Shown here piece by piece: positions 48,401-59,512 of a stretch of DNA of 64,000 nucleotides. Source of the stretch: Callaeas wilsoni (taxonomy: Eukaryota; Chordata; Aves; Passeriformes; Callaeidae); contig VWPU01009679.1 in NCBI GenBank assembly GCA_013398955.1, positions 186,001 through 250,000 of the forward strand, read 5' to 3'. Both the position numbers and the translations under genes were made by a program. Every line of letters starts with the position of its first letter. Within the stretch, counting starts at the first letter, position 1. Under the pieces are notes generated by a model. It saw only the letters and a list, made by a program, of their open reading frames with translations, did not search any database and was not told the DNA's origin.

Positions 48401-49771
48401 CCCCTGTCTTCTTCATGAAAAATCATGAGCAGACTGAAGGTGCAGCAGAAAACTGGGCTAGGTAGGATATTAGACCTCCCTGTGCTGACATACTAGCAGT
48501 AGTAAATATTCAATCAAGTGCTGGTAAAGATCTCAGGCTTTCCATTCATTCCCATCCCATATATCAATATTACTAATTTTTGGATAGAAACAAATGAAAA
48601 CAGACTGAAAAATTGCAATTTATTCTTCCTCAGTTCCTTCTCTCCCCTCTGAATGCTACGTGCTATATAAAAGCCAAGATATTGATTTAGTTCTTTTTAT
48701 TATAGTTGAGATCCAATTAGAATTCTTTTCACAGAAGGTTAATACAATCTCATAAGCTCTATATTCTTCTTGAATAGTTAATTCTAATGCTTTACAGTTA
48801 AGGTACTGGTCAAGAATGCACCAGAATCCAGAATGTTTTTGATTCCTAGAATGTCCTACATGTTTTCCTATCTGAAAATCCTGAATGTGACTCACAATAG
48901 GCTCCCAAGTGGGCCACTTAAATCAGCAAAACTGATTAGGTTGGAAGCATTAGTCTACTGAAATAATTCAGAAAAGCTATTCTACCTGAATATTCTACTG
49001 AGGGAGCTTTGTTACCCAAAAATTGTCTCAAGGGATTTAATCCCTTTCATGCGCAGGCAAATCTTCTCCTACAGTGCTTGCAAATAATGGATCACTGGAA
49101 AGTTTATGATTACTATGAATTATAGGCTTTAAAACCAACACATTATAAAACTACCACATCAACATTTCTGATTCAGAACAAAAATGCATGCAAAATGTAA
49201 ATATAAACCTGTATGCATAAAATGGTCTGGGGATAATATGTCTGCCTTCCTTGAGTTATCACACAATGTCCAATGTTAACAGTTAAAGCATTAAGTTTGC
49301 ATCTCAATTGAAGTACTTATTGAAAAAGAGACTCTTTTTCAGAAGAAGAGATGAAAGATAACAGGACTTGGATTACACAAGAAATAGATGCCAACTACTA
49401 GTCAGTATTACAAAAATTTCTTATTCAGTTCCTCTTTATTGTTGTTGCTGTGCACAACACTGCGAGTGAAGAATATTAATATTTTAAAGGGAATAAGCAA
49501 AAAAACAGATTCTGGGTGAATAGTACTAATCTTTCACTGCAAGACCTCATGTTTAACCAGACTACATGTGTACTGTGCATATGGACCTTACAACCTTTCC
49601 TTTTCTGCCTTATATTGTTTTTGTTATTAAATAATAATAGTTCCCTAAAGTACCCAATGGAACAAGGGTGGTCATGTTGTTGAACATGCAGTGAGATGCA
49701 GTCGTTGCACTACCTTCTAAAGAGTTAGCCTAGGCAAAAAAATTTGTTCAAAGTCAGTGACAAGTCAAGGG

Positions 49772-49837
<66 letters not shown>

Positions 49838-50579
49838 AGATCCTTTCAGTCTGATGTCCCTTCCTTCCAAGTCATTCAGCTCCATGTTATCATACGGCCT
49901 ATTTGAACCCTCTCAGTTTTCTGTGACAGTGATCCTTTATTAGTTAATGTGGAGTTACTGTACTTGTTCTCAAGTCATTTCACTGTGCTGTCACTAAGAC
50001 AAACCAAACCACACCACACAAACAAAAAAACCTCTTTCACATAGACTTTCGCAGTAACAAATGCATTATTCCCATCTGCTTCCCATGTCTTATTATTTTG
50101 TTTGAAAATTTTCCAATGCCTTGGGAATTTGCTTAAAAGGATGTCTGAATAGATAAAAAGTGTGTTCGTCTCTCCATTTGAATACAAAGTCACACCCAAA
50201 AAGCCCACACAGCTACACTACTTAGTTCTTACTAACACATACTTCTACCATGAAACAATCACAGTAAAGTTTAAATATCACTGATTTATGAGGTCAAAGG
50301 TTTGAGCACTCTAATCAATCCCAAGTCCATCCTGAAGTGAGACTGTGGCTTACTGTCTTTTGCAAGAAGAAGAATGGTATCTGGGGTGGACAAGAAGTGC
50401 TCTTTGTGACAATGAATTCTCTCTCAGAATCAAATACACAGCTTTCATCTGTCTCCCATTTCTCAGTGTCTCTGCCTTCATTGAAAGACTTTTGTCTAAT
50501 TTGCACATGAATTCTTACTCCAATGCTTCAGTTGTCCTGGTGTTAGAAAATTTGTGATGTTGAATGCCTATTTCCTTTT
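45489..50579. other. Unique AT-rich non-coding DNA with a long poly(A)
   Basis: No gene is recognised; frames are short and random. A pure A homopolymer lies at 49772-49834. The other sequence is AT-rich with no visible large repeat. Confidence 0.6.
49772..49834. repeat. Pure (A)63 homopolymer
   Basis: Sixty-three consecutive A residues follow AAGTCAAGGG and precede TCCAGATCC. No TCCAGATCC duplicate is visible upstream, so it is not clearly the tail of a processed retrocopy. Confidence 0.9.
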
Positions 50580-51310
50580 CCTTTCATAAATTTTGAGAAC
50601 TTACTTGAATTTATTTTATTAAATACTTTTTTAATATTCCAAGACTTTCTCCTAACTGAGAAACTTAAGTTTGCCTCACCTTTTCTGAGAGGACTCATAA
50701 TTCTTATTGTTCTGTATGGACTACCTGCAATAGCTCGTTCTTGGTTGTATTCAAGTCTGGACAAAATGCCCCTGCATCACAGCACAAGGGATATATATGT
50801 ATGTATCTTTCCAAAAGTACTTCTGTCCATCCATCTCACTATATACTTTGGGATTTTTTTGGCAATATCATGCCATTTTTGACTTCTACAATTCTGTAAT
50901 GCCTTCTGGTTATAAAAAAACCTGTCTTTAAAATGTTACATAATCAACCTTTCCCTAGCCCATACTTACACTGTTCTTTCTTCTAGATCAACTTTTTTCA
51001 TTTCTATTCCCCCTATTTTCTTGCCAATCATTTCCGCAACCATTTCAGAATCTTTTCCTTTGATGTTGAAGGTTCACCTGTGTACAGGTTAGTATGACTG
51101 GAAAATTGAGTAAGTATTCCTCCTATTGTCGCATCCAAATCAATACCATGAATATTAAATAACACCAGACGTAGTACAGACGCTGCAGAACCCTTCCAAC
51201 ACATTCGTATAAACCACCACTGAAGTGCTGATAACGACTCATTGAGAATGACTTTCCAATCAAGGTTATGTATAGCCGGATAACAGAGCTGATAACCAGT
51301 AAATAAACAA
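50580..51310 (-). mobile_element. Ancient CR1 LINE copy, minus strand
   Basis: The plus strand carries reverse-complement CR1 blocks: ATTCTTATTGTTCTGTATGG near 50699, ACCATTTCAGAATCTTTTCC near 51040, TCAATACCATGAATATTAAA near 51140, and CTGATAACGACTCATTGAGA near 51230. The reverse complement of 51215-51255 matches the CR1 on the plus strand near 26500-26545; compare GTTATCAGCACTTCA with GTTATCAATAGTTCA. The part from 51110 to 51290 is firm, and 50580-51100 is weaker. All frames are broken. It belongs to the same old age class as 26010-27435. Confidence 0.55.
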
Positions 51311-54300
51311 AAATAGGATAAAAGCCCAGAATGGACCTCATGTGACTCAGGCTGTGTTGTAAATTTATAATTGCATGCAGCTTGACAGCACTGTTATATA
51401 TATATATGTTAAGAGAACATGAACAGAGAAAGAATCTTTCGTATTCAGAACACTAGTCACTCTTAGAGCATGAAAAATTATTTTCCAAGACTCTCTTATT
51501 AGCAACATCATGCATTATACAACAGCACTGCTAGTTCAAACTGTTTTTCTGATAAGAAACACTGCATTTTAAAAAGCAACATCTATTTTAATATTTAATA
51601 CCTCAGCATATCTCGATCTCCAAAAGTAGCAAGCTATTTAGGCAAGTAGTGCACTTCGTGTAACGTTAAAAGCATTTCTGGCATTTTATGTTATCTACTT
51701 TTTAATGACTGTATTTTCCTTACATTAAAAATGAATTAATATCTTTCCTTAAGTAGTCTGCTGAATGCTGAAAGAGTAAATCTGACAGGGTTACTCATAC
51801 CTTGCCTGTACTGTAGAGACTACACATCAGTTTGTTTTTCATACTGTTCAAAGAAAATGGGTTTGCTTCAAAACTCAGTATCTCCAAAGCTCATCACAGT
51901 TATGCCTGGGCACCAAGGAGGAAAACATACACTTATCACCTTGAAATTTCTTTAAACTAAACTGTCAAATGCTAAGTCACCACTGCTCTTACTGGCACTC
52001 AAATCCAGTCAGGAGTGAACTGTATCAATTCTTCAAAATTGCATGTGGTCTAAACCTTGCAGCAAAGAAACCCTCAGAGTTGTGCAGTGAAGACCTAGGA
52101 AGACTATCAACAGTGCCAAAACAAAGATCAAGTCTGTCTTTATTTTATCCTCATCTCTAACACAAGTGACTTCATTTTCCATGTTCCCACTTTTCTTTTC
52201 CTGAGGTTTTTGTCTGTCCCTTACAAGTACTGCAAATGTTTCATTGATTATAAAACAGAAGCAAAAATGACCAGTCATGCAATTCCTAAGGTAAAACAGG
52301 AATTCTGTTACTATAATCAAATATTTTGTACTGTATTTATGTGGTTTCCTATTTTTGCATTTCTTCTCCTCATATTCACTTCAGGTTATGTACTGAGATC
52401 TGAAAAGCAGCCCTTTCTTTCCAAGCTGCTAATGGCCCTGCATTTTATCAGCCTTTTTCTCTTTACACCCTCCAGTAAGAGGCAAAAGAAACTGAAGCCC
52501 ATACATCTCAAAGGCCTGATTCTGCAGTATTTTGTTAGACAAAAGTCAACATTACTCCAACGTTCTCTAACACTTCGAAGGATTTAGTCAGGCATCTAAA
52601 ACCTATTCTAAGAAATAGTTCTCAATGACAAGAGATGTTAGAAGAAATATGGGCGATTCTATCAGAGCCAAATCAATAGTAAGAAAAAAATTCCCTGACA
52701 CTTTTTTTACATATTGGGAAGATCATGTTGTTCTCTCATAATTTCTGACTAACTGCCTAACTTTCTTAAGAAACCTATAATCAACTATAGCTGATGTTAG
52801 AAAACCACATACCAGTATTTTTTTCAGCAAATTTACATTCTGTACTGCAAATTATGGCAGTTTTTAATGGGAAAGAAATGCTCCACTGATAGCACTATAT
52901 TAAGCTATTCCCTAAACTAAAACTAAAACAGAATAGATGCAGTGGCAACAAAAACTATGCAAAATAATTGCAGAACCCTGCCTCAAATCAGTACCTAAGG
53001 ATTCAAACACAGATCTGCTTACCTTTTCCTCTTCTGAGACCCCATGTCTTCACACCAGAGAAAGAAGAGTAAATCTTCCCTGACCTTGGTATGCAACATG
53101 CTAATAGCTGTGCAACAGTTAAGGCCTGATTGTCCTAATGTTCTGTAACCCATATAATTCGGCTTTCTTCAAAATGCTCTATGACACAGATCCAGAGATT
53201 CTAAATCTATTATTCTGCTAATTTCTTAAAATGTATGCACAACAATAGAATTAATTACTAGTTTTGTACAGCTAAAAAAAAATTTCCACTTCTATTTGTA
53301 TTTATGGACTTAGAGCTCACTGTGTAAACCCAAAATGTAAGAGACAAATGGGTTTTATGGTGCATGAATGGCAAGATCAGTTATAGCACCTATTCTTCGA
53401 GTGAATGTTCTTTGTAGGCATATTATAGGCTCTTTGAAAATGTCGTCCCCCATTATACTGAAAACAGGCTTTATTTTAATGGTTACATATTGATTTTCTT
53501 TTAGAGGCAATAGTTCCTTTACCCACATGATCTGTTATTCTCATGCATGCTGACATTTGTGACGCCATATATTAACATTTCTAATGCAGTATATTAAATA
53601 AATAGGATGAATAGGCTATGAATAATAGCCTATTCATCCTATTAACTGGAATTACTTTCTGGAAGCAATGACAAGTATCTCACAGTATTTCACAAACTTC
53701 CTCAATACCATCTACATCAGCTTCTAAGAAGAGCAGCTATTATTTGCAGTTTTCCAGACTTACAAACAGTGCTTCATTATCTTGACCTAGTAGTCTACAG
53801 AAACTTTCCCATAAGGGAAAGCAACTATTTTTCATACTAGAAGCATCACTATAATTAGACCCCTACTGAGCTGTCCTTAGCCCAAGGCTCAGTCAAGAAA
53901 TTATATCTGGAAAACAGCATTTGATTAGGATAAATTTATAAATTCATTATGCAGGTCTCCTAGCTATCATTTAATGTGGATAATTCAAACTCCTTTTCAT
54001 AAGTTATTTAATGAGACAATAAGTATCCATGGGACAGGTTATTAGAAGTTCCCAGTAATACATTTGAGCTGGTATATGTCATATATATGCCTTGGCTCTG
54101 TGTTCAAAACCAGGTGTTTGAAGACAGACTAGGAATTAAAAGCCATCAGAGAGCATGAATATCTATGTAACTGTAGCAACAAGGTTAATTTTAATCATGG
54201 AGTGGTACCTGAGTGATTCATGTAAAAATCAAATGAAAAGGACTAAGATTTGCTTCCAAGTATAATCTTTCCATCCTTAAAAATAAAAAGGAAGACTTTC

Positions 54301-54559
54301 TGCCTGTGACAGACTTGCTACCAACGTTCTCGGAAAAATTTAAATTAGCACTAATAAGGAACAAATCTCAAGTGGTTCAGAAAACTGTTAAGGCTCAGTT
54401 CTGCATCTCAGAAACTGTGAGGCATATCCTGTTGGAGCAGTTTCTGAGGCACCATACACAGGCCTGCATTGATTCATCTTTCTGATGTCAAAGAAAAGCA
54501 GTAGTGAAGGCTGCTTCACTGCCACTTTGGATAGCTCATCCTAGTTATTCAAGATGTAG
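51311..54559. other. Unique AT-rich non-coding DNA
   Basis: No gene is recognised. A 125-codon plus-strand frame at 52210-52587 has a hydrophobic stretch but no recognisable family, and looks accidental. A perfect hairpin at 53601-53643 is the notable feature. A short TA run lies near 51396. Confidence 0.6.
53601..53643. repeat. Perfect 19-bp inverted repeat with 5-nt loop
   Basis: The arm AATAGGATGAATAGGCTAT (53601-53619) is exactly complementary to 53625-53643 around the loop GAATA. The match stops sharply on both sides. A 19-bp perfect stem in unique DNA is unlikely to survive by neglect if old, so it is recent, maintained or corrected by gene conversion. Confidence 0.92.
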
Positions 54560-55396
54560 GTGTGGAAAGAAAAGGATTTATTTTGCTCCTTATCAAGGCT
54601 GGTTCCCCTCCCACTCTGCAGCAAACATCTCCATTACTATGTACTCCTTCCTGATTTCCATCCCATAGTTGTGACTTGGAGATGGGCACTGGGAAGACAG
54701 CCCTCTCCAGGGGCGCAGCAGTGGCCTTGCCAATCAGGTATTTGGCACAGCCATGCCTCTGACAGCAGGGAATTCCCTGTCAGCACAATCAGGAGTACCA
54801 CGACACTCTTTGAGGACCTATACTGCTTGACATCTCCTCGATGGTGACATTCCCACTGCATTTGGGCTCCTCTGGAAACGCATTTGTCAGTCTGAACCCT
54901 TGGATGAACTGGAAGGGGGTGTTTTTCACAGTGGTGAGTGGCATTCATGCCTGGAAGTCTGGTTTCAACTTGCTGCACTGCAGCAGCCCCTGTATGAGAG
55001 GGGAGAGCATCTCAGGCAGGTCTGGCAGCTCTGTTTTGAACATTTGTGTTATTCCTACCACTCCGTGATAATAGTGCAAGCAGATGGGAAGCCCTATATT
55101 GGTGAGTTTCTGCAAATTTATGCAAATCAAGACTAAAAAAATACAGTCTAAGGGTTAGGAAGGTCTTGCTGCCAGGAAAATATAGCTCCTGCCAAGAAGA
55201 ATGAAGCTCTGTAGAAAGTTTGGGGCAATTGAAGAAAGAATAAAACAGGTAATAAAACAGAAGAACCCCGAAGCAGGACAGTTATGGACCATTTTCCTTT
55301 TTGCAGTGGCATGTATGGAAAAAATGAAGTTAGGAGTGGCACAGGGCAGCCACTCTGCCCACGGGCATGTTGCACGAAGTAACACCTTGAGGTAGA
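54560..55396 (+). other. Unidentified coding-like island, broken (possible retrocopy or viral/transposon relic)
   Basis: This block is richer in GC than its surroundings. One plus-strand frame is open from 54675 to 54827, hits a TGA at 54828-54830, then stays open to a TAA at 55134-55136, about 100 codons with mixed, protein-like composition. A different frame is open at 55201-55395 with a charged, lysine/glutamate-rich start. An overlapping plus frame (54560-54847) and a minus frame (54637-54978) are also open, as is common in GC-richer DNA. I recognise no domain. A decayed processed gene copy, an internal fragment of an endogenous virus or transposon, or chance are all possible. No poly(A) tail or target duplication was found at the edges. 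Confidence 0.25.
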
Positions 55397-58156
55397 GACC
55401 TGAATATAGGGGTGTGATGGCCCCCCCGGACAGCTCCAGACAGACCTAATTTGTCATCACTTATGTAGTCAGAACCTAAAAGATTAGATGAAATAGTTTT
55501 TGTTCAAACATATTTTTTTTTCTTTTTTCCTGGGTGGTAAATGGCTGTCGGAATGACTGGTTTTATTTTTATGTAATTCTCACTGAGATTTCACTCTACC
55601 TGGAAACACAGCAACGAGCATGACAAGAAGTTAGTCAGATACCCTCCCTCCTACCAAAAGGATGAGAAAACTTCAGTGATAACAGCCACAAAATCAAAGG
55701 AGTGATTAAACACTCCCTCTCCAAGATTCAGATCAAGTCTGTCTTTCCCTTACTGATCTTTATTTTTCCAAGTGCTCCAAGAAGCCTTGGTGAAAATGAA
55801 TTTACTCGGCTTCTCTGCCTGCCACTACTACCAGACCACCTTCCTCATGGTCCTCACACAGCCATCATGAAAGTGTGAAAGGCTTGCACGGCGCCTTTCA
55901 CCTCCTCCCACCGTGAGCAGTAATGTGGCAGCACTCTGGATTTAAGAGACCGTGAGAAGTTTTACATATGTAAACAGTCACTTCCCGCTTATGTGATATA
56001 TTACTGTTATTCAGAAAACAGCCAAGGACAGCGAATCTGAAAGTAACCATAACTCTACCATGCAAGCACCATAACTTTATACTGTGAAGTTACCTTTAAA
56101 AATATGATTGGAGTGTTATGTTTCCATGTTATTTTCTTGCTGGAACACAATAAATTCTTGTCAAGCTTGCTAAGATTGGAGGACTTTATTCAGCTAAAGC
56201 TTAAATCAGTCTGACTTATGCAAAATTTGAGAGGCATGAGAAAGGTGCCCTTTGCCATATCTCACTGGTACCTCATATACCTTGAGATCAATGTGCCTTT
56301 CAATATTCATTGTGTCAGGCTTTATTCTAAATCCCCAGAGGTGCAGCAGGCAGTGGGAGTGGGAGCAGGCACAGTACCGTTCCATGTACCTTCAGCTTGG
56401 AAAATTAAGTTAGAGATGATTTGTCCATTACCATCTGCAGACCTGCAACTGGGGCTATTTTTGGTTCTAAGTATTTCTGTGCTCAGGCAATTGTCTTCAC
56501 TTTGCTATTAGCCTTTACTCTACTTGATCAGGCAGCCTGTCATTTGGTACCTTCCTGTTGCTTTCTTGGCCTCACAAGTTTTGATGGGCTTTTATGGGCA
56601 GGCGAGTCTCATCATGCCTTCAAAATGTGAAATCCACATCTGCTAACTACTGGGGGAGGGAGGTCCAGACAAAATGGATAGCTATAATTGCATGGAAAAG
56701 CTTTATGCCTTCAAATCACAACTGGATAGCTTTGTGACATGTAGCATGCACAGTTTGCACCTGAAATTTTAAGGAACAATCTGTCATTAATGCATGCGAT
56801 GAAATGGTCTCACATAAAAAAAAAAATAGACTGCAAATGAAAAATAAAGTTCACTTTTACCATGAATAATTCCTTTCCTTCATCTGGAAACCCTGTTTAA
56901 TGCCTTTCTTGAAAAAAAAGAAAAAAACCCCAACATTATAAACTCTGATGCTCTGTCCGCTTTCTGTATGCTTTATAATTTCTGAAGGATTTTTTCGAGG
57001 ATGATGAGGGACAAGATCGTTGTTAAAGAACACTTTGAATCTCATCCAACAAAGATGACAATAAATCTTCAAACCATTTCTGACCATATGTCACAACTCC
57101 TGAAGGCAAATGAAGGCTTTTACAGCTTTTAAATAATCTTTGGCAATGACAGCTGCTAAGACACTTACCCTCCTCCCTGCTCTTTCATTTCTCACAAATG
57201 GGAAGGAAAAGTTGTGCTTTCATTCACTCTGCTTCCAGAGTCACACATCATGACCTGGGTTACTGCAAACTAAACATTAAAAACAATATGAAAGGTCTAC
57301 TTAATGTACGCAAATTGAGAAACCTGCTATACACAGAGCTCACGCAGTTTTCAAAATAAAGATACTGCCTTACATTCCTAAACCATAGCGCTTTTCAAGG
57401 GCAAACTGTATTTACTTTGGTGTTTCTAGTACTATATCAGCTCCAGATACTGAGAAATTAATAATTCTGTTAACCTCTGTATAGGAAACTTGCAAGGGCT
57501 GAATCCTATAAATTACTCTATTTACCATACTCAGTAATATGATTTCTGCATCTGTTTTCTCCTGTCGAAAGGCTCAGATTAGTAAATCAGAGCGTAAAAC
57601 AGGACCTGAATTTTAAGAAACAGTAGTCCTTGTGACATCAATAGAACATTTGTCTCCTTACAGAGAATCTTGTGAGTTATGCAGATCAGTCTAGCAAGCC
57701 TGGGAGAGGGCTGCTCTGAAACAGAACGCGTTTATTCATGGGCACATTTTCTTATATCACAGGTTTCTAGATAGAAGAAAAAAGCGTGCCCTGCCTTTTA
57801 AAATATTTTTTGTGGAAAACAGCATATACAAGTATCCCCAGCTGCACTGGTTGGTCTTCAGTTACTAGAGATGGGTGATTTCTAGAAACTGATGACTTCA
57901 TCAGTAGTGAAATGCTACATTTACTGCATTTTACTTATCTTAAAACTACACAGGGAATCCAAATACAAAATGCATTCTGTGTTCAACCATATAACTCAAT
58001 TTTTTATATTTGTTGGAGAACTCTTAGTCTACAAATCAGTTCATTATTTTCATAAACACACACTTTTTCTCAGTATGTGTAATGTGACACGACTAATCTA
58101 GTAACAATGTTCTAAATATTCTTTGTCACATTTATCTGTCTCAAACATCAGCTTTT

Positions 58157-58196
58157 AAAAAAAAACCAACAAAACAAAATAAAACAAAACCCACAC
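58157..58196. repeat. A/C-rich (AAAAC)-type tract
   Basis: A short run of AAAAC and AAAAT units, similar in composition to 29275-29457. Confidence 0.75.
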
Positions 58197-59481
58197 AGAT
58201 TTGCTGTATTTTTAAATTCTTACTTGACACTAGGCTTATTTTTATTATACCAAATATCTAAAATTTACTGCAGTGAATGGATGAACAAGTCAATATCTTT
58301 CAAAGTCCCCTGTGTCTTTAGGAGCCAAAGTTCTACAGGTATCAAACAGTGAGGTTTTGTATCCTTAGCTGTACAAAGCCTGATATTTAAAATAATCTTT
58401 GGCATATACATGTTTTCAGAAGTCTAGCCATTGATTTTTGAGTTCTACTTTCACAAGTCTGATGCCAAGTTGGTTCAGAGCATGGGTTGTGTGAGTTTGT
58501 AGCTACCTATTCCCATCTGGGCTTTCCCACTGGTGAGGAAAAGAGAGTGTCTAGGAATAAGACATCTGTTGATCGTTGATTATGACAAGCTAAAAAAATC
58601 CCAAAAGCAGAAAAGAGATGGGATCTGGAATCTATTTGGGGATTTATGATGTGGTGGGATGAACAACTTGGAATATCTGCAATGACACAGCAATGATTTT
58701 ACACATCCTATTTGAGGCAATCAGTTGATTTCTTAATTTTTTTCAAGAAAGAGAAGCAAAGAAGCACCTGATGAATGCAGTGGTAGTTCTCACCTTAGAG
58801 TCTACCCCTTAAATGGAAGATATGGGTTCACCACTCTCTTCACCCAGAAAAACATACCAAAACCTTTTACTTTTCAAGAACATGCCATCATCCATTCTGT
58901 ATTTTGGAGTGAAGATTTCCGTTCCTGTTGCCTATGGTGAGTAAATTGATAGGAATATGTCACCTTCTGATGTCTATCTCAGTATGACTAAGTTAAAATA
59001 ACTCTTTAGGCCTAAAAAAAGATGTCACAAATACACGCGGCTGCAAATGTGTACATATATTTTATACATCTATGCAAATATGTTCCTTCAAGTTACGCTT
59101 GTAACTAATGTGTTTGGTGAAACAGGTGCCTGCACTTTCAGGACACAGTGAAACACATGATATAGGTCGAGCATTTGCTGACCAAACGAACAGAAGCCGG
59201 TGTGCATATGCCTGTGTGCTTTCCATGGTGAACAAAAAGTACGCGTGCTTTCAAATCCAGCCAAGCTTCTCCGAGCTGTATTTTATATCCCCATTAATTA
59301 TATAAGAGAAATGGGAAGATCTGGAACTGGAGCAGTTTTTAAGGACAGAGGCAAATAAATAATTGAATACTGCATTGCTTTAGATAGCTTCCACATTCTT
59401 TTGCCCTAAGATATCTCTTTCAAGCTTCAGGGAATTAATAAATTAGACCACTGATCCATCTATTACACCTGCTTTGGGGGA

Positions 59482-59512
59482 ACACAAAAAAAAAGGAAAA
59501 AAAAACCCCACA
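59482..59512. repeat. A-rich tract with C runs
   Basis: Two A runs separated by GG and ending in CCCC form a short low-complexity tract. Confidence 0.6.

Noticed and set aside
52210..52587. 125-codon plus-strand frame with a hydrophobic segment
   Set aside because: Lysine, phenylalanine and leucine richness follows from AT-rich DNA; no family is recognised.
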